Source of the DNA: CAVSVP01 sp963731125
Lineage (GTDB): Bacteria; Pseudomonadota; Gammaproteobacteria; Competibacterales; Competibacteraceae
Length of the DNA: 64,000 nt
Direction: 5' to 3'
Assembly: GCA_963731125.1 (NCBI GenBank)
Contig: CAVSVP010000022.1
Span: forward strand, 1-64,000
The notes under the pieces were generated by a model, which saw only the letters and a list, made by a program, of their open reading frames with translations, did no database searches and was not told the origin of the DNA. Position numbers and translations under genes: made by a program. Of this stretch, positions 1-9,951 are shown piece after piece. Position 1 is the first letter of the stretch. The number at the start of each line of letters is the position of its first letter.

Positions 1-364
1 GGGCGTCGCGGATGTTGTGGTCGTTCAGGGCGTGGGCCACGTCGCCGGCGTTGATCACGCGGCTGGTAGGGTCGATGTTCTTGAGAATGGCGTTACAGGT
101 AATGGCAATCAGGTTGGTGCGCCGGGCCACATCCCACAGGTGCACCGTGTTGTCCCGAGAGCCCGAGGCCAGCAGCGCTCCGTCGGGACTGAACGCCACC
201 GCGTAAACCGGAGATCGTTGGCTTATGTTAGCGACCAGTTGCTGATAATCTTCAAAAGATTCCCCCGACGCTATCAAAGGCGGTTTAGAGTTCTCGGCAA
301 AAGTGAGGGAAATGAGCAAACAGGCGATGAAAAAAAACAGCAATTGTAAAATGACTCTATCCAA
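1..364 (-). CDS. WD40-repeat protein, N-terminal part (runs off the window)
   Basis: Reading the minus strand from a TTG at 364 gives a hydrophobic signal-like stretch (ILQLLFFFIACLLISLTFA) and then a mature part with a typical WD40 blade (VYAVAFSPDGALLASGSRDN followed by TVHLWDV). WD40 proteins form beta-propeller interaction platforms. The gene continues beyond position 1. The start is uncertain: TTG is the only plausible initiator close to the hydrophobic stretch, and an IS701-type element sits directly upstream (375-1933), so the native promoter has been separated from the gene. It lies downstream of a broken TIR-NTPase gene on the same strand, which suggests the two once formed one signalling or defence unit (inference). 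Confidence 0.6.
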   Translation of the reverse strand, partial: MDRVILQLLFFFIACLLISLTFAENSKPPLIASGESFEDYQQLVANISQRSPVYAVAFSPDGALLASGSRDNTVHLWDVARRTNLIAITCNAILKNIDPTSRVINAGDVAHALNDHNIRDA

Positions 365-378
365 CCTAACCGCATTAA

Positions 379-1929
379 CTTGACAATGTCACATTTCCCA
401 AATGATCGATGAGTTTGTATCATAATGATTTTTCGTAGAAAAGTGATGGTGATGACAAAAAAGAGCTGGGGTATCGGTGGGGACTGGTGCCGGAGGCGAT
501 TCAAACGCTGGGGCAGCGGCTGCCTGAGTTTTGGGCGCGCTACCGGAGCTGTTTCAAGACCCAAACCCGAGACGGCAGCGTCTATGCGCGGCATTATCTG
601 AGCGGACTGCTGCGTATGGAGGGGAATCGACACTATAGCGGAATCGCGCGAGAGGCGGGTGTTGAAGAGCAAAACCTCCAACACTTCATGAGTCACTCGC
701 CGGGGTCGGCTGAGACGGTCTACCGCCAGGTCCAAGCGGAAGTGAAAGCGGTTCCGGAACTGACGAGGGGCGCCGTGGTTCTGGTCGACGAAAGTGCCGA
801 CGAGAACGCCGGCGATGCCAGTGCCGGGGCGGCCAAGCCATATAAGGGTCGGCTGGGCAAGGTAGAAACCAGCCAAGTGGGCGTGTTGTTGAGCTACGTG
901 AATCTCACGGTGGCGTCTGGGTTTTGGACCTGGATTCTGGGCAAACTGTTTCTACCCGAGGCCTGGTTCGAGGCCGGCTACCAAAAGCGGCGCAAGCAAC
1001 AGGGCATGCCTGATTCGGTGAAGTTCAAAACCAAGGTTGAACTGGCCTGGGAGGGGATTCAAGAGGTCATGGCGGGTGGTCTCCCGTTTGAGATCGTCGG
1101 TTTCGATAGCCTGTACGGACGGAGTGGTTGGCTACGGGCCCAGGTGCGAAAGGCTCAGCGGCGGTATATGGCGGAAATCCCGGCCGACACGGCCGTGTAC
1201 CTGGAAAAACCGACGCTCGGCATTCCCCCGCGCCGGGGTCAGCGAGGAAAAAAGCCGACGCAGGTGCAGGTGCTGGCCGGGGAAACGGTCCGCGTGGACA
1301 GCTTGCGGGAGACGCTGGCCTGGCAGCGTCTTCGAGTCCGGGCGACCGAACGGGGTGAGCTGTGCGAACGCTTCGCTGCGCGCCGCGTCTGGACCGTCCA
1401 TGACGGTCAAGCCGTGGAAGACTGGCTGGTGATGCGCGAAGAGGCCACCGACCGCTACCGCTATGCCCTGGGTAACGCCTCAGCGGACACTTCATTGGAA
1501 CAACTGGCCTGGTGGAAGTGCCAGCGCTACGTCATCGAACGGGCCAACCAGGATGCCAAGTCCGAGCTGGGCTGGGATGAGTGGCCGGCGCAGAAGTACC
1601 GTGCCTGGGATCATCATCTCGCTTTGACGGTACTCGCCTCCTGGTTCATCGCGCAAACCCAACTCGACTGGGCGCAGACTCATTCTCGTGACCCGGCGTT
1701 GCTCGAAGAACTGGAAACGGATGTCTTACCGGCTCTGTCGGTGGCCAATGTTCGGGAGTTACTGCGCGCGGTTATGCCTCTGAAACGCTTGACCGAAGAA
1801 CAAGCTACGGAACGAGTGATTGAGCATTTGCTTAATCGCACCCGATCACGCAAGAGTCGGCTTAAAAAACAACGACTTAAAAATAGAGTCCACACCGGCC
1901 CCACGTGAGGCTAATGTGACATTGTCAAG
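379..1929 (+). mobile_element. IS701-family insertion sequence
   Basis: Perfect terminal inverted repeats (CTTGACAATGTCACATT inward from 379 and its complement ending at 1929) enclose one transposase gene. TTAA stands on both sides (375-378 and 1930-1933). This matches the 4-bp YTAA-type target duplication known for the IS701 family. The element separates a TIR-NTPase pseudogene from a WD40 gene. Confidence 0.85.
487..1908 (+). CDS. IS701-family DDE transposase
   Basis: This 473-residue protein is a DDE transposase of the IS4/IS701 group. The first catalytic Asp lies in VVLVDESADENAG (about residue 100), the second in PFEIVGFDSLYGRSGWLR (about residue 205), and the Glu region follows ERANQDAKSELGWDEW (about residue 355). 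It starts at GTG 487 and fills the element between the inverted repeats. The C-terminus is rich in Arg and Lys. No frameshift is visible, so it may be functional. No host role is expected. Confidence 0.88.
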   Translation: MPEAIQTLGQRLPEFWARYRSCFKTQTRDGSVYARHYLSGLLRMEGNRHYSGIAREAGVEEQNLQHFMSHSPGSAETVYRQVQAEVKAVPELTRGAVVLVDESADENAGDASAGAAKPYKGRLGKVETSQVGVLLSYVNLTVASGFWTWILGKLFLPEAWFEAGYQKRRKQQGMPDSVKFKTKVELAWEGIQEVMAGGLPFEIVGFDSLYGRSGWLRAQVRKAQRRYMAEIPADTAVYLEKPTLGIPPRRGQRGKKPTQVQVLAGETVRVDSLRETLAWQRLRVRATERGELCERFAARRVWTVHDGQAVEDWLVMREEATDRYRYALGNASADTSLEQLAWWKCQRYVIERANQDAKSELGWDEWPAQKYRAWDHHLALTVLASWFIAQTQLDWAQTHSRDPALLEELETDVLPALSVANVRELLRAVMPLKRLTEEQATERVIEHLLNRTRSRKSRLKKQRLKNRVHTGPT

Positions 1930-1945
1930 TTAAACGGCTTGACCG

Positions 1946-3349
1946 CTAGGCGCACTCCAGGATTCTCCTGCCGGCGTCCCGCAGCGCCGGACAGCGCCAG
2001 CGCAGCCGTCCGCAGCCGGCGCGAAGCAGATTCTTCCAATACAGCCCGCGCAATAGGTCGTTGAAAAGATAAGGGTTCGGCCGGTCCCAGGTCGTCCTGC
2101 GCCAACCAACTGCAAAGCCGAGCCACGGCCTCAGGGTGATGCTTGAAGGGGGCAAAGGCTTGAAAGGCAATTGGGCTTTTTACTAGGAGATCCCGATAAC
2201 CCGGCTCATCTAGCGCACCCCGCTTGTGGCGGTGCTCCAGGCATTCCCCCAGCAACCGGGGATGCCCGCCACTCGCCCGCAGCACCAGCGCCGCCTCTTC
2301 GTCAGGCAGCTCGGTGCCGGGAAACGCCTGCGCCTGCAACGCCTGAACATCCGCTACGCTCAGCTCCGGCCATTCCCGCACCTCGGCGTGGTTGAGCATA
2401 GACAGGGTGCCCTGGGCGTATTTGAGATCGGCCAGCTTTTCGCTGCCGCAGATCATCACCCGCAGGGTCGCGAAAAGCATATCGCTGAAACTACGCAGCA
2501 TGCCGGCCAGCAGCTTGCGGCCCTCCTCAGGACCGTTCTCGAAGCCGCTGATGAGCAGAAACAGCGGCTCGTCGATCGCAAGCCGCGCCTGCAGTGCGCC
2601 CTGAAAGCCTACGGCATCGGTGACATCCTCGCCAAATCCGCACTACCGAGCCAGCAGCTTGAAATAATCTTCCGCACTGGCGCGGGGATCGAAGGAAGGC
2701 GTGAGTTGGAAGATATTGGGCTCGGCAAAGCGCTCCCGGGCGCGCTCTCTGAGATTTTGAATGACCGGCCCGCTGGCGCGGTCTGCCTGGGCCAGCAGAC
2801 GCAGGATCGGTGAGGAATCCAGCACCGTGAAGACCTCATCGAGAAAATGCTCGGCACTCTCTTCGAGGGGCGTCTCGGCGTCTTTGCCCGGAACTTCCAG
2901 CGGTCCCGGGAAGCGCTGCTCCGGGCCCGGTGGTTTGCCTTCCAGCCCGCACAGCAGCCGATGAAATGCCTTGCGGTAGTCATTGGGTGCGCGGAAATCC
3001 ACCCACAGTATTTCCTGGAGAAACGGAAACTCCGCCAGCTCGCCGTACACGACGGGCACGATGATAAAGCTCGGGTCCTGGGCCTTACGATTCAGCATGT
3101 TCTTGTATTCACGCCCTACCCAGCCGGAGTTGGCGGCCTCGGGGCTCACCACCAACACCCCGGCGCGGGAGCGCTGCAAGCCTTCGTGAAGCCCGTCTAC
3201 CAGCTCGCATCCCGGTACCAAGGACCACTCATCGAAGAAAACCCGCTTGCCCTGGTTTTTGAGATTACGCGCCAGCACCTCCACCCAGCGCTTGTTGGCG
3301 CTGGCGTGGCTCAGGAATACGTCGTAGTCGTGATCGTGTCTCCCGCCAT
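1946..3349 (-). pseudogene. TIR-NTPase (STAND-like) protein, degraded
   Basis: The minus strand encodes a TIR domain (DYDVFLSHASANKRWVEVLA, then FFDEWSLVPG and GWVGREYKNML) followed by an NTPase half with a Walker B-like segment (EPLFLLISGFE), a sensor-like segment (LRVMICGSEK) and GGHPRLL. TIR domains often cleave NAD+ in bacterial defence proteins. Three lesions are visible. There is no in-frame start before the TIR; the likely ATG at 3349 is out of frame by one base. An in-frame TAG at 2643-2645 replaces what looks like Gln in LLAR(Q)CGFGED. A one-base frameshift near 2067-2073 splits the C-terminal winged-helix-like end, which otherwise reads NDLLRGLYWKNLLRAGCGR. The P-loop is not clearly recognisable; DRASGPVIQNL may be a degenerate version. 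Confidence 0.75.
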
Positions 3350-3423
3350 TCCATTAACACCCCCTTAAATGAAACTGTAGCAGGTAATTTTTTCAACTTG
3401 TACTGTCTTGACTTTGGCCGTTC

Positions 3424-3569
3424 CCCCCTCACCCTCGCCCTCTCCCACCAGGGGAGAGGGCGCTAAGAGTATGACGCTAAAAGATTTATTCTCCCTCTCC
3501 TGGCAGGAGAGGAAGTTAAGAGTATGACGCTGAAAGATTTATTTCCTCTCCCCCGGTGGGAGAGCAACT
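3424..3569. repeat. GC-rich REP-like palindromes and 53-bp direct repeat
   Basis: The gene-free stretch 3350-3597 starts with the widespread motif CCCTCACCCTCGCCCTCTCC paired with GGGGAGAGGG. It is followed by two direct copies of about 53 bp (starting at 3464 and 3517), each carrying TAAGAGTATGACGCT and ending in a small CTCTCC/GGAGAG hairpin. The same motif recurs on the other strand at 6781-6795, where it was the target of the IS66-type element. Confidence 0.6.
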
Positions 3570-3597
3570 GTGTTATTTGTCAAGCATTAGCGAACGC

Positions 3598-4545
3598 TTA
3601 AGCGTGCCAAGGGGTATGGGTTTTCCTGATGGCATTGAGGATAGTCAGCAGTTTTCGCCTGCAGGCGGTGATAGCCACCTTGGGTGCTTTGCCCGCTGCG
3701 CGCAGGCGTTCATGGAACGCGCGCCGCCGCGGATTACAGCGAATGGCCGCTAACGTGGCCATATATAACACGGCGCGTAACGGGGCGCGGCCTCCCCCAC
3801 AGTGGCGCTGGCCGCGCAGCGTACCGCTGTCGCAGTGATAGGGCGCCACCCCCGCCAGGGCAGCGATCTGGCGCCGGTTTAAGGTCCCCAACTCCGGCAG
3901 TTGGACGAGCAGCGTGATCGCCAAGACTGGCCCGACGCCGGGTACACTCTGCAGCAGCTTATCCGGTACCCGCCATATCGAGCTTGCCTGGATAGTGTGG
4001 CGTAGCTCCTCGTCAAGTCCCTGCAGGCGCTGCTCCAGCCACTGGATATGGGCGTTGAGGTCATGGTGCACGGATGCGGGTGCCCGGGGGAGGCGGTTGC
4101 GCTCGGCCACCAGCATGTCCAGCAATTGACGACGGCGTACCAGCAATGCTTCCAGCGCCTGGGTCTGGGCGTCCTTGAGCGGGCGCGGCGTGGGGCGTAC
4201 TGCCTGGCCAAAGCGCGCCAGCTGGTAGGCATCAATGCGGTCGCTTTGGGCCAACTGCCCTGTCGCCTTGGCAAAATCCCGAGCCTGGCGTGGGTTGACC
4301 ACAGCCACGGGCCATCCGCCAGCGGCCAGCATGCTAGCCACCGGTATCTCCAGCCCGCCTGTGGCTTCCAGCACAATGAGGGTCGGTGACAAGGCGTGCA
4401 ACCGCTGCACGAGCGCCTCCAGGGCCGCTGGCGCATTGGCCACCTGCCAATGTTCACCGCTCGGGATAACCGCCACATCCAGCGTGGCTTGCGCTACATC
4501 AATGCCAACAAACGATTCTACGTCAGGGGTACTCATGTCTCTCAC
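3598..4545 (-). CDS. IS110-family transposase (DEDD recombinase)
   Basis: This 315-residue protein has the two-part IS110 layout. The N-terminal RuvC-like domain has its first Asp in FVGIDVAQATLDVAV (about residue 14) and further acidic residues in LAQSDRIDAYQLARF (about residue 100). The C-terminal transposase-20 domain contains VPGVGPVLAITLLVQLPELG and GTLRGQRHCGGGRAPLR. IS110 enzymes recombine DNA guided by a structured bridge RNA from a noncoding end of the element. The start is either 4545 or the ATG at 4536 (MSTPDVESF). The frame is intact. The noncoding end upstream of the gene (4546-4707) is duplicated at 6630-6787. Confidence 0.88.
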   Translation of the reverse strand: MRDMSTPDVESFVGIDVAQATLDVAVIPSGEHWQVANAPAALEALVQRLHALSPTLIVLEATGGLEIPVASMLAAGGWPVAVVNPRQARDFAKATGQLAQSDRIDAYQLARFGQAVRPTPRPLKDAQTQALEALLVRRRQLLDMLVAERNRLPRAPASVHHDLNAHIQWLEQRLQGLDEELRHTIQASSIWRVPDKLLQSVPGVGPVLAITLLVQLPELGTLNRRQIAALAGVAPYHCDSGTLRGQRHCGGGRAPLRAVLYMATLAAIRCNPRRRAFHERLRAAGKAPKVAITACRRKLLTILNAIRKTHTPWHA

Positions 4546-4707
4546 TCCCTACCTTGCAACATGCGGGCTCTTCCGGCCCAGGCCACTGTTCGGGTTCTTC
4601 TACCGAGACAGGCATGACGATCTCAGCTCTCCCACGGTCTTCTTCAACCCAGGGCTAGGACGATCTATCACACCCGTTAACCACTTTCTCTCACTTTCTA
4701 ACTCACA
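4546..4707 (-). other. IS110 noncoding end, candidate bridge-RNA region
   Basis: This is the untranslated stretch directly upstream of the IS110 transposase start. In IS110-group elements the bridge RNA is encoded at this end. A diverged copy of the stretch is at 6630-6787 (shared blocks around 4626-4700 and 6661-6740, e.g. TCTCCCACGGTCTTCTTCAA and CCACTTTCTCTCA). No RNA fold was computed. Confidence 0.45.
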
Positions 4708-6594
4708 GTTCGCTCATTTACAGAGCCACTTCTGAGAAAGTGAGTTTTATTTGATAAGATTTTGATATGATTGAGAAATTTACTTTTAAGACGGAACGCA
4801 TTGACGACATCCCCTTGCTGCTGGCCCAGCTGGAGCGGATGCACGTGGGGGCGTTGTTGGATGAGCACTTTCCGACCCACGGCAACTGGCAGGGGCTGAG
4901 CCTGGGTACGGTCAGTGCCGTGTGGCTGGCCTTTATCCTGTCGGAAGGCGACCACCGCCTGAACCACGTCCAGCCCTGGGTCGAGGCGCGCCTGCAGGGG
5001 TTGGCGGGGTGTCTGGGCCAGCCGGTACGGGCGCTGGATTGGAGCGATGACCGCCTGGCGGCGGTGCTGGATTATTTGAGCGACGACGTGGCGTGGGAAA
5101 CCGTTGCGCAGTCGCTGGGTGAGCAACTGCTGCGGGTCTATGACCTGGGGGGGTCGCGGCGAGTGCGTGTCGACAGCACCACCGCCAAGGGCTACGTCGA
5201 GGTGACTGAGGAAGGTCTGTTTCAATTCGGCCACAGCAAGGACCACCGCCCGGACCTGCCGCAGGTGAAAATCAATCTCGCGACGCTGGATCCCCTGGGG
5301 CTGCCCCTGAGCACCACGGTGGTCTCGGGCGAGCAGGCCGATGACCCGCTGTACGTGCCGGAGATTGGCAAAGTGCAGCGTACGTTGAAGCAGGCCGGGA
5401 TGACCTACATCGGTGATGCTAAGAGGCTGTTGGAAAACCCCTGATCGAACGATTTCGGAGCATTTTAAATCAACGCATTAGCTTGCGCGCCAGGGTATTT
5501 TCCAACAGCCTCTAAGATGGCGGCGCTGGCCACCCGGGCGTACGTAGTGGGCAGCGGGGATCATTATCTGTGCCCGCTGCCAAGCACGCAACTGCCGGAG
5601 TCGGAGCTCGAGCGGGTGCTGGAGCCGGTCTGGGCGGGCCGCCAGGCGCTGGAGCCGGTGTATCAGCCCAGCGCGGAGGGTGACCGGGGGCCGAAGCTGG
5701 CCGAGGGCTTTGGCTATGAGGTGAAGCTCACCGGTGAGCACGACGGCAAGGAGCTCACCTGGATCGAGCGGCGGCTGGTGGTACGTTCGCTCAAACTGGC
5801 CGAGCGTCAAGAGCGGGCGCTGCACCAACGTCTGGAGCAGGCCACCGCGGCGATTGCCGAGCTTAACGTCACCGGCCAGGGCAAGAAGCGCTTTACCGAC
5901 GAGGCGACCTTGGCCGAGACCGTCGAGGCGCTCATCGCCAAGCACCGGGTCGCGGGCCTGCTGGCGGTGGACTATCAAACCCATCTCGATGAGCGGCCCA
6001 AGCGGCGTTACCGTGACCGGCCCGCTCGGGTGGAGCGCACCCAGACAGTCACCGTGCAGGTATGCCTCGACGAGGCCGCCCTCGCCTCGGCAGTGCGCCG
6101 GCTGGGCTGGCGGGTCTATGCCACCGACCAGACCGAGTTGTCGTTGACCGAGGTCGTGCTCGCCTACCGTCAGGCCTATCTCATCGAACGGGGCTTTGGG
6201 CGCCTGAAGGGTCGGGTGTTGTCGCTGACACCGATGTATTTGGACTCCGATGCGCGGGTCAAGGGGCTGATCCGGCTGCTGAGCCTGGGGCTGCGGGTGC
6301 TGACCTTGGTTGAGTTCACCGTGCGCCAGCGCCTGCAGCAGGAAGGGACGCGCCTGAGTGGCCTTTATCCAGGCAACCCCAAGCGGGCGACGGCTCGCCC
6401 CACCACCGAGATGATGTTGCGCGTCTTTACCGGGCTGACCCTGGTGCTGCTCGATGAGAGCACTGAGGTACATGCCCATTTGACCACGCTCACCCCGGTA
6501 CAGCAACGCATCCTGGAGCTGCTCGACTTTCCGCTGGAGATCTATATGCGATTGACGCCGCATTTCTCAGAACCCTTGCTCAATTTGAGCGAAC
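4708..6594 (+). mobile_element. IS1634-type element interrupted by a MITE
   Basis: Imperfect inverted repeats (GTTCGCTCA from 4708, its complement ending at 6594, with TTCTGAGAAA conserved further in at both ends) enclose one DDE transposase gene. The exact ends and the target duplication are not clear. The element sits between two copies of an IS110 noncoding end. Its transposase is split by a 90-bp insertion (5423-5512). Confidence 0.65.
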
Positions 6595-6599
6595 CTTGA
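4767..6599 (+). pseudogene. IS1634-family transposase split by a MITE
   Basis: The first part (4767-5444) reads MIEKFTFKTERIDDIPLLLA through the DDE region VRVDSTTAKGYVEV and then stops inside an insertion. The second part (5517-6599) continues with MAALATRAYVVGSGDHYLCP. Removing 5423-5512 plus one TAA copy restores a continuous frame reading YIGDAKMAALATR across the junction, giving a protein of about 586 residues. The insertion is therefore recent relative to decay of the gene. The second half retains the C-terminal catalytic region around LIERGFGRLKGR (about residue 465). Confidence 0.85.
5423..5512. mobile_element. 90-bp MITE with TAA target duplication
   Basis: The insert has perfect 15-bp terminal inverted repeats (GAGGCTGTTGGAAAA and its complement) and is flanked by TAA at 5420-5422 and 5513-5515. 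It has no coding capacity. TNA duplications and ends of this type are typical of IS5-family elements (known), so the MITE was probably mobilised by an IS5-type transposase (inference). Confidence 0.88.
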
Positions 6600-6629
6600 G
6601 TTCTAACATAGGATAAGTTCATTCACCCC

Positions 6630-6787
6630 ATACCAACAAGCAACGGGCGTGATGATCCATGCTCTCCCACGGTCTTCTTCAACCCAGGGATGGGGCGATC
6701 TATCACACCCATTAACCACTTTCTCTCACCTTCTGGAGTAAGATAACGTTCATTCACAAAGAACATACAAGAACATACAAGGGCGAG
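6630..6787 (-). repeat. Orphan second copy of an IS110 noncoding end
   Basis: The stretch aligns with 4597-4740, the region upstream of the IS110 transposase, with scattered substitutions. No transposase is attached to it; the position where one would lie is occupied by the IS1634-type element. It is probably the remnant of a second, diverged IS110 copy. Confidence 0.6.
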
Positions 6788-8253
6788 GGTGAGGGGTAAA
6801 TATTCGGCCAACCCATTGTTGCCGAAAAATAGGACGGGGCACACGAGGAAAAATAGTGTACAAACCGGTCCATGGAAAGTATCCCAAACACCCACCTTAC
6901 CACCGCGCTGCCCCACCCAAGGGGCTGTGTTATTGGAGAACCACGGTCGCCGTTCGCGCAGAAATGGGTGACGATGAGTAAACAGGACTATATCGAGCTA
7001 CGCCATCGGGCAAGCTATTGGGAAATTCAGCATGGGCGAGCGAAAGCCAAGATAGCGCAGCTGGAGCAGGAGCTGGTTGTTAAGGATGGCAACATCAAAG
7101 ATTTGCAGAACCGCTTATTCGGGAAGCAGAGCGAGAAGCCTGTGGCGCTGAAATCCGAAAAAGGCAACCCCCCCGAGCCGCCCTCAAACCGCAGGCGCGG
7201 CCAGCAGCCAGGCCGTGGTGGACATGGGCGTACCCAACGACCACATCTTCCGGTGGTGACCGAGGAGAGGGATCTGTCGGTGCCGGAGACATGCTGTGCG
7301 CAGGGTGGCTTACCGCATCGGCGCAATCCGGCCCTGGATGAGCAGAGCGAGGTCATTGAGGTGGAGGTGAAAGCCCACCGCCGTCGCTATCGTCGCCAGT
7401 CCTATACCTGTCACCCGGGCTGCACCTGTGAGGCTACGCCGATCATTATCACCGCCCCGGCTCCACCCAAGTTGATTCCTCGCAGTCCCTACGGGGTCAG
7501 CTTCTGGGTGGAAGTGATCTTGGGAAAATACCGCTATGGGCAACCCACCCACCGTTATCTGCAGGACCTCAGGGATCAGGGCTTGCCGGTTTCACCGGGA
7601 ACGGTCGGCGGTGGCTTGCAAGCGCTCGTACCCCTGGTTGAGCCGGTGCGCGAAGCCCTCTACGACCAACAGATGAGTGAACGGCTGTTTCACAACGATG
7701 AGACCCGCTGGGAAGTGTGTGTGGAGCGCGAGGACAAGGTCGGCACCCGCGGGTATCTGTGGCTAACCCGTTCGGCCTCGGTCATCTTCTATTGTCTTGA
7801 CCCGAGTCGCAGTGCGGCGGTGCCGGGGGCGCATTTTGCGGGCTTGAAGCATGACCCGGTCATTATCGTCTGCGATCGCTATAGCGCGTACAAAAAGCTC
7901 GCCCGACTGGTCGAGGGCATCCTGCTGGCCTTCTGCTGGGCGCACGTACGTCGTGATTTCCTGAATGCCGGACGATCCTTTGCCGAGTTGCAAGGGTGGG
8001 CGCTGGAGTGGAAGGAGCGCATTGGCACACGCTATCATCTCAACGCGCTGCGTCTGGAACAGCGGAATTCGGAGCGGACACTGAGCGAGCAGTCTGAGGC
8101 CTTCACGGAACACCACCAGGCGCTGCAAACGACTCTGCAACGAATGCATGGGGAAGCCACGCGGGTGGTGGCGCCTAACAGTGCCGGCGTGCCACTCCTT
8201 CCTTCGGCCGCCAGCGAAGCGCCGTCGAGTACGCCGGTGGCCCCCTTATCCAA

Positions 8254-9522
8254 GGAGGGTCGATTCAAAGTAAAAAAACCATTTAAAATTATAATATTAT
8301 CCGACATGCATCGCTAACCTGTTAGCGCTTCAGCGGTGTTCGGCTCGGCTGACTGATGATCTGCCAGAGTTTCCCGACCTGCTCGCCCATGGCACTGATC
8401 CCTTCGCTGATCGATCGCTACCCGGTCATCACCAGCAAATGGAAGCTCATGTTGCGGATCAGCGCCATATTAGCCGCCGCTGGTGAGTCCACCAAGCCAC
8501 CATCATCTTCCTGCAAGACGACATCTTTAGTCCAGTGCAGGGTGTTTTCGAGCTTGCGATGACCCCGAACACGCTGCGCCAAGCGCCACGCCCTGAATGG
8601 CTCGCGGGTGATGTAATACGTGGGGTTGTCGAAGGGTTTACCGTCCCGCTCGCCCTGCCGCCGAACGCTGATAGACTGCTCCAGCCCCGGCCATTGCGCC
8701 TTCATCGCCGCCGCGGCCGGCCAGCATGTGCGCCGACAACGGGTATCATGACCATGGCCGCTTTGGCGCCAACTCCAGGCCGCCGTCGCTGCATTCTGCG
8801 CCGTCCGCGCGAGGCGCTTAGGGAGCGTCGGTTGATTGCCTTTGACGGGGATGAGGTAGCCGTGGCCCTGGGCAGTAATCTGGGCCACCGGTTTTTTTGG
8901 CAAGGCAGCGCATCCAGAGTGAACACCGAACGCTCGATCCGCAGCGTGCCGATCAATGCTTGCACCACGTCGATTTCGCTGGGCTTATCATTGTCCAGCT
9001 TACCGACGCCGCAGATCAGCTGACGAGGATGACTAAAAAACGACACCAGCGAGGTAACACGTTGTTTCTCGCCTTCCTTGGGTGGGAAGGTGCGGGTGAT
9101 ACGCTTGCCATCCATAGCGATCGTCTCGGCCTGCGCGTACTGCGGCATCCAGCGATTGAACTGCCTACACAAACCCTCGCTCGACAGCTGCTGGCTCAAG
9201 CGTTGCAACGTACTGTAGGAGGGCGCTTTATCGCGCGGTAACGGGATCACCTCGGCCAGCGCTTGCACATGGGTGCGCGCAAAGCGCGCGATCCCTTTCA
9301 GGCTCGTTCGCCCGCATAGCATCGCCATTACCATCATCGTTACGCTCGACAACTGCACAGGGCGAATGCCTTTCGCATGACGCGGGTCTGCTAACTCGGA
9401 TAAATAATGCACTAGCCTGTGATAGGCCATCAAGGGGGGCTCCGATCGTTCAATAGGTTAGTCAAAGCTGTTCGATAACTTTATGATAGCATAAAATTAT
9501 CTGTACTTTGAATCGACCCTCC
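8254..9522 (-). mobile_element. ISAs1-family element inserted in tnpC
   Basis: Inverted repeats GGAGGGTCGATTCAAAGTA at 8254 and its complement ending at 9522 bound the element. CTTATCCAA is duplicated outside (8245-8253 and 9523-9531), which fits the 8-10 bp duplications of ISAs1. It encodes one frameshifted transposase on the minus strand. Confidence 0.9.
8418..9433 (-). pseudogene. ISAs1-family transposase, frameshifted
   Basis: The N-terminal part (9433 down to about 8895) reads MMAYHRLVHYLSELADPRHA, with the catalytic AIAMDGK-type segment as ETIAMDGKRITRTF and FTLDALPCQKN. The frame then shifts and continues as KPVAQITAQGHGYLIPVKGN through RGHRKLENTLHWTKDVVLQE to the stop at 8418. One base change in length near 8895 explains the split. 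The family is typically about 370 residues, and the two parts add up to roughly that. It is probably inactive unless translated by a programmed frameshift. Confidence 0.85.
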
Positions 9523-9951
9523 CTTATCCAAGGGGGCGCAACGCCAACAACAGCAGGTGCTCCAGAGCCTGCTTGAGCACTGGCCAGGGCTGACTCTCTT
9601 TCTCGATCACCCCGAGGTTCCTCTGGACAACAATCGCGCCGAGAACAGCCTGCGTACCCCGGTGACCGGACGCAAGCACTACTATGGATCGGGCAGCCTC
9701 TGGAGTGCGCAGTTGGCCGCCACCCGCTTCTCGGTGCTGCAGACGTTGGAGCTGTGGGGCATTAACCCGCGGCACTGGTTGACGGTTTATCTCCAGGCGT
9801 GTGCCGACAATGGCGCCCGCCCCCCGCGGGATCTCGATCCCTTTCTGCCGTGGCGCATGGAGGAACCGCGACGTGCTGAGCTGACCCGACCCTATTCCCC
9901 CCAGGCGCCACCGGCCTCACCCACCGCACCCGTACCCGGTCACGACCGCTC

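Noticed and set aside
5478..6563. 361-codon open frame on the minus strand
   Set aside because: It is the antisense shadow of the second half of the IS1634-type transposase, with low-complexity Gln/Leu/His composition.
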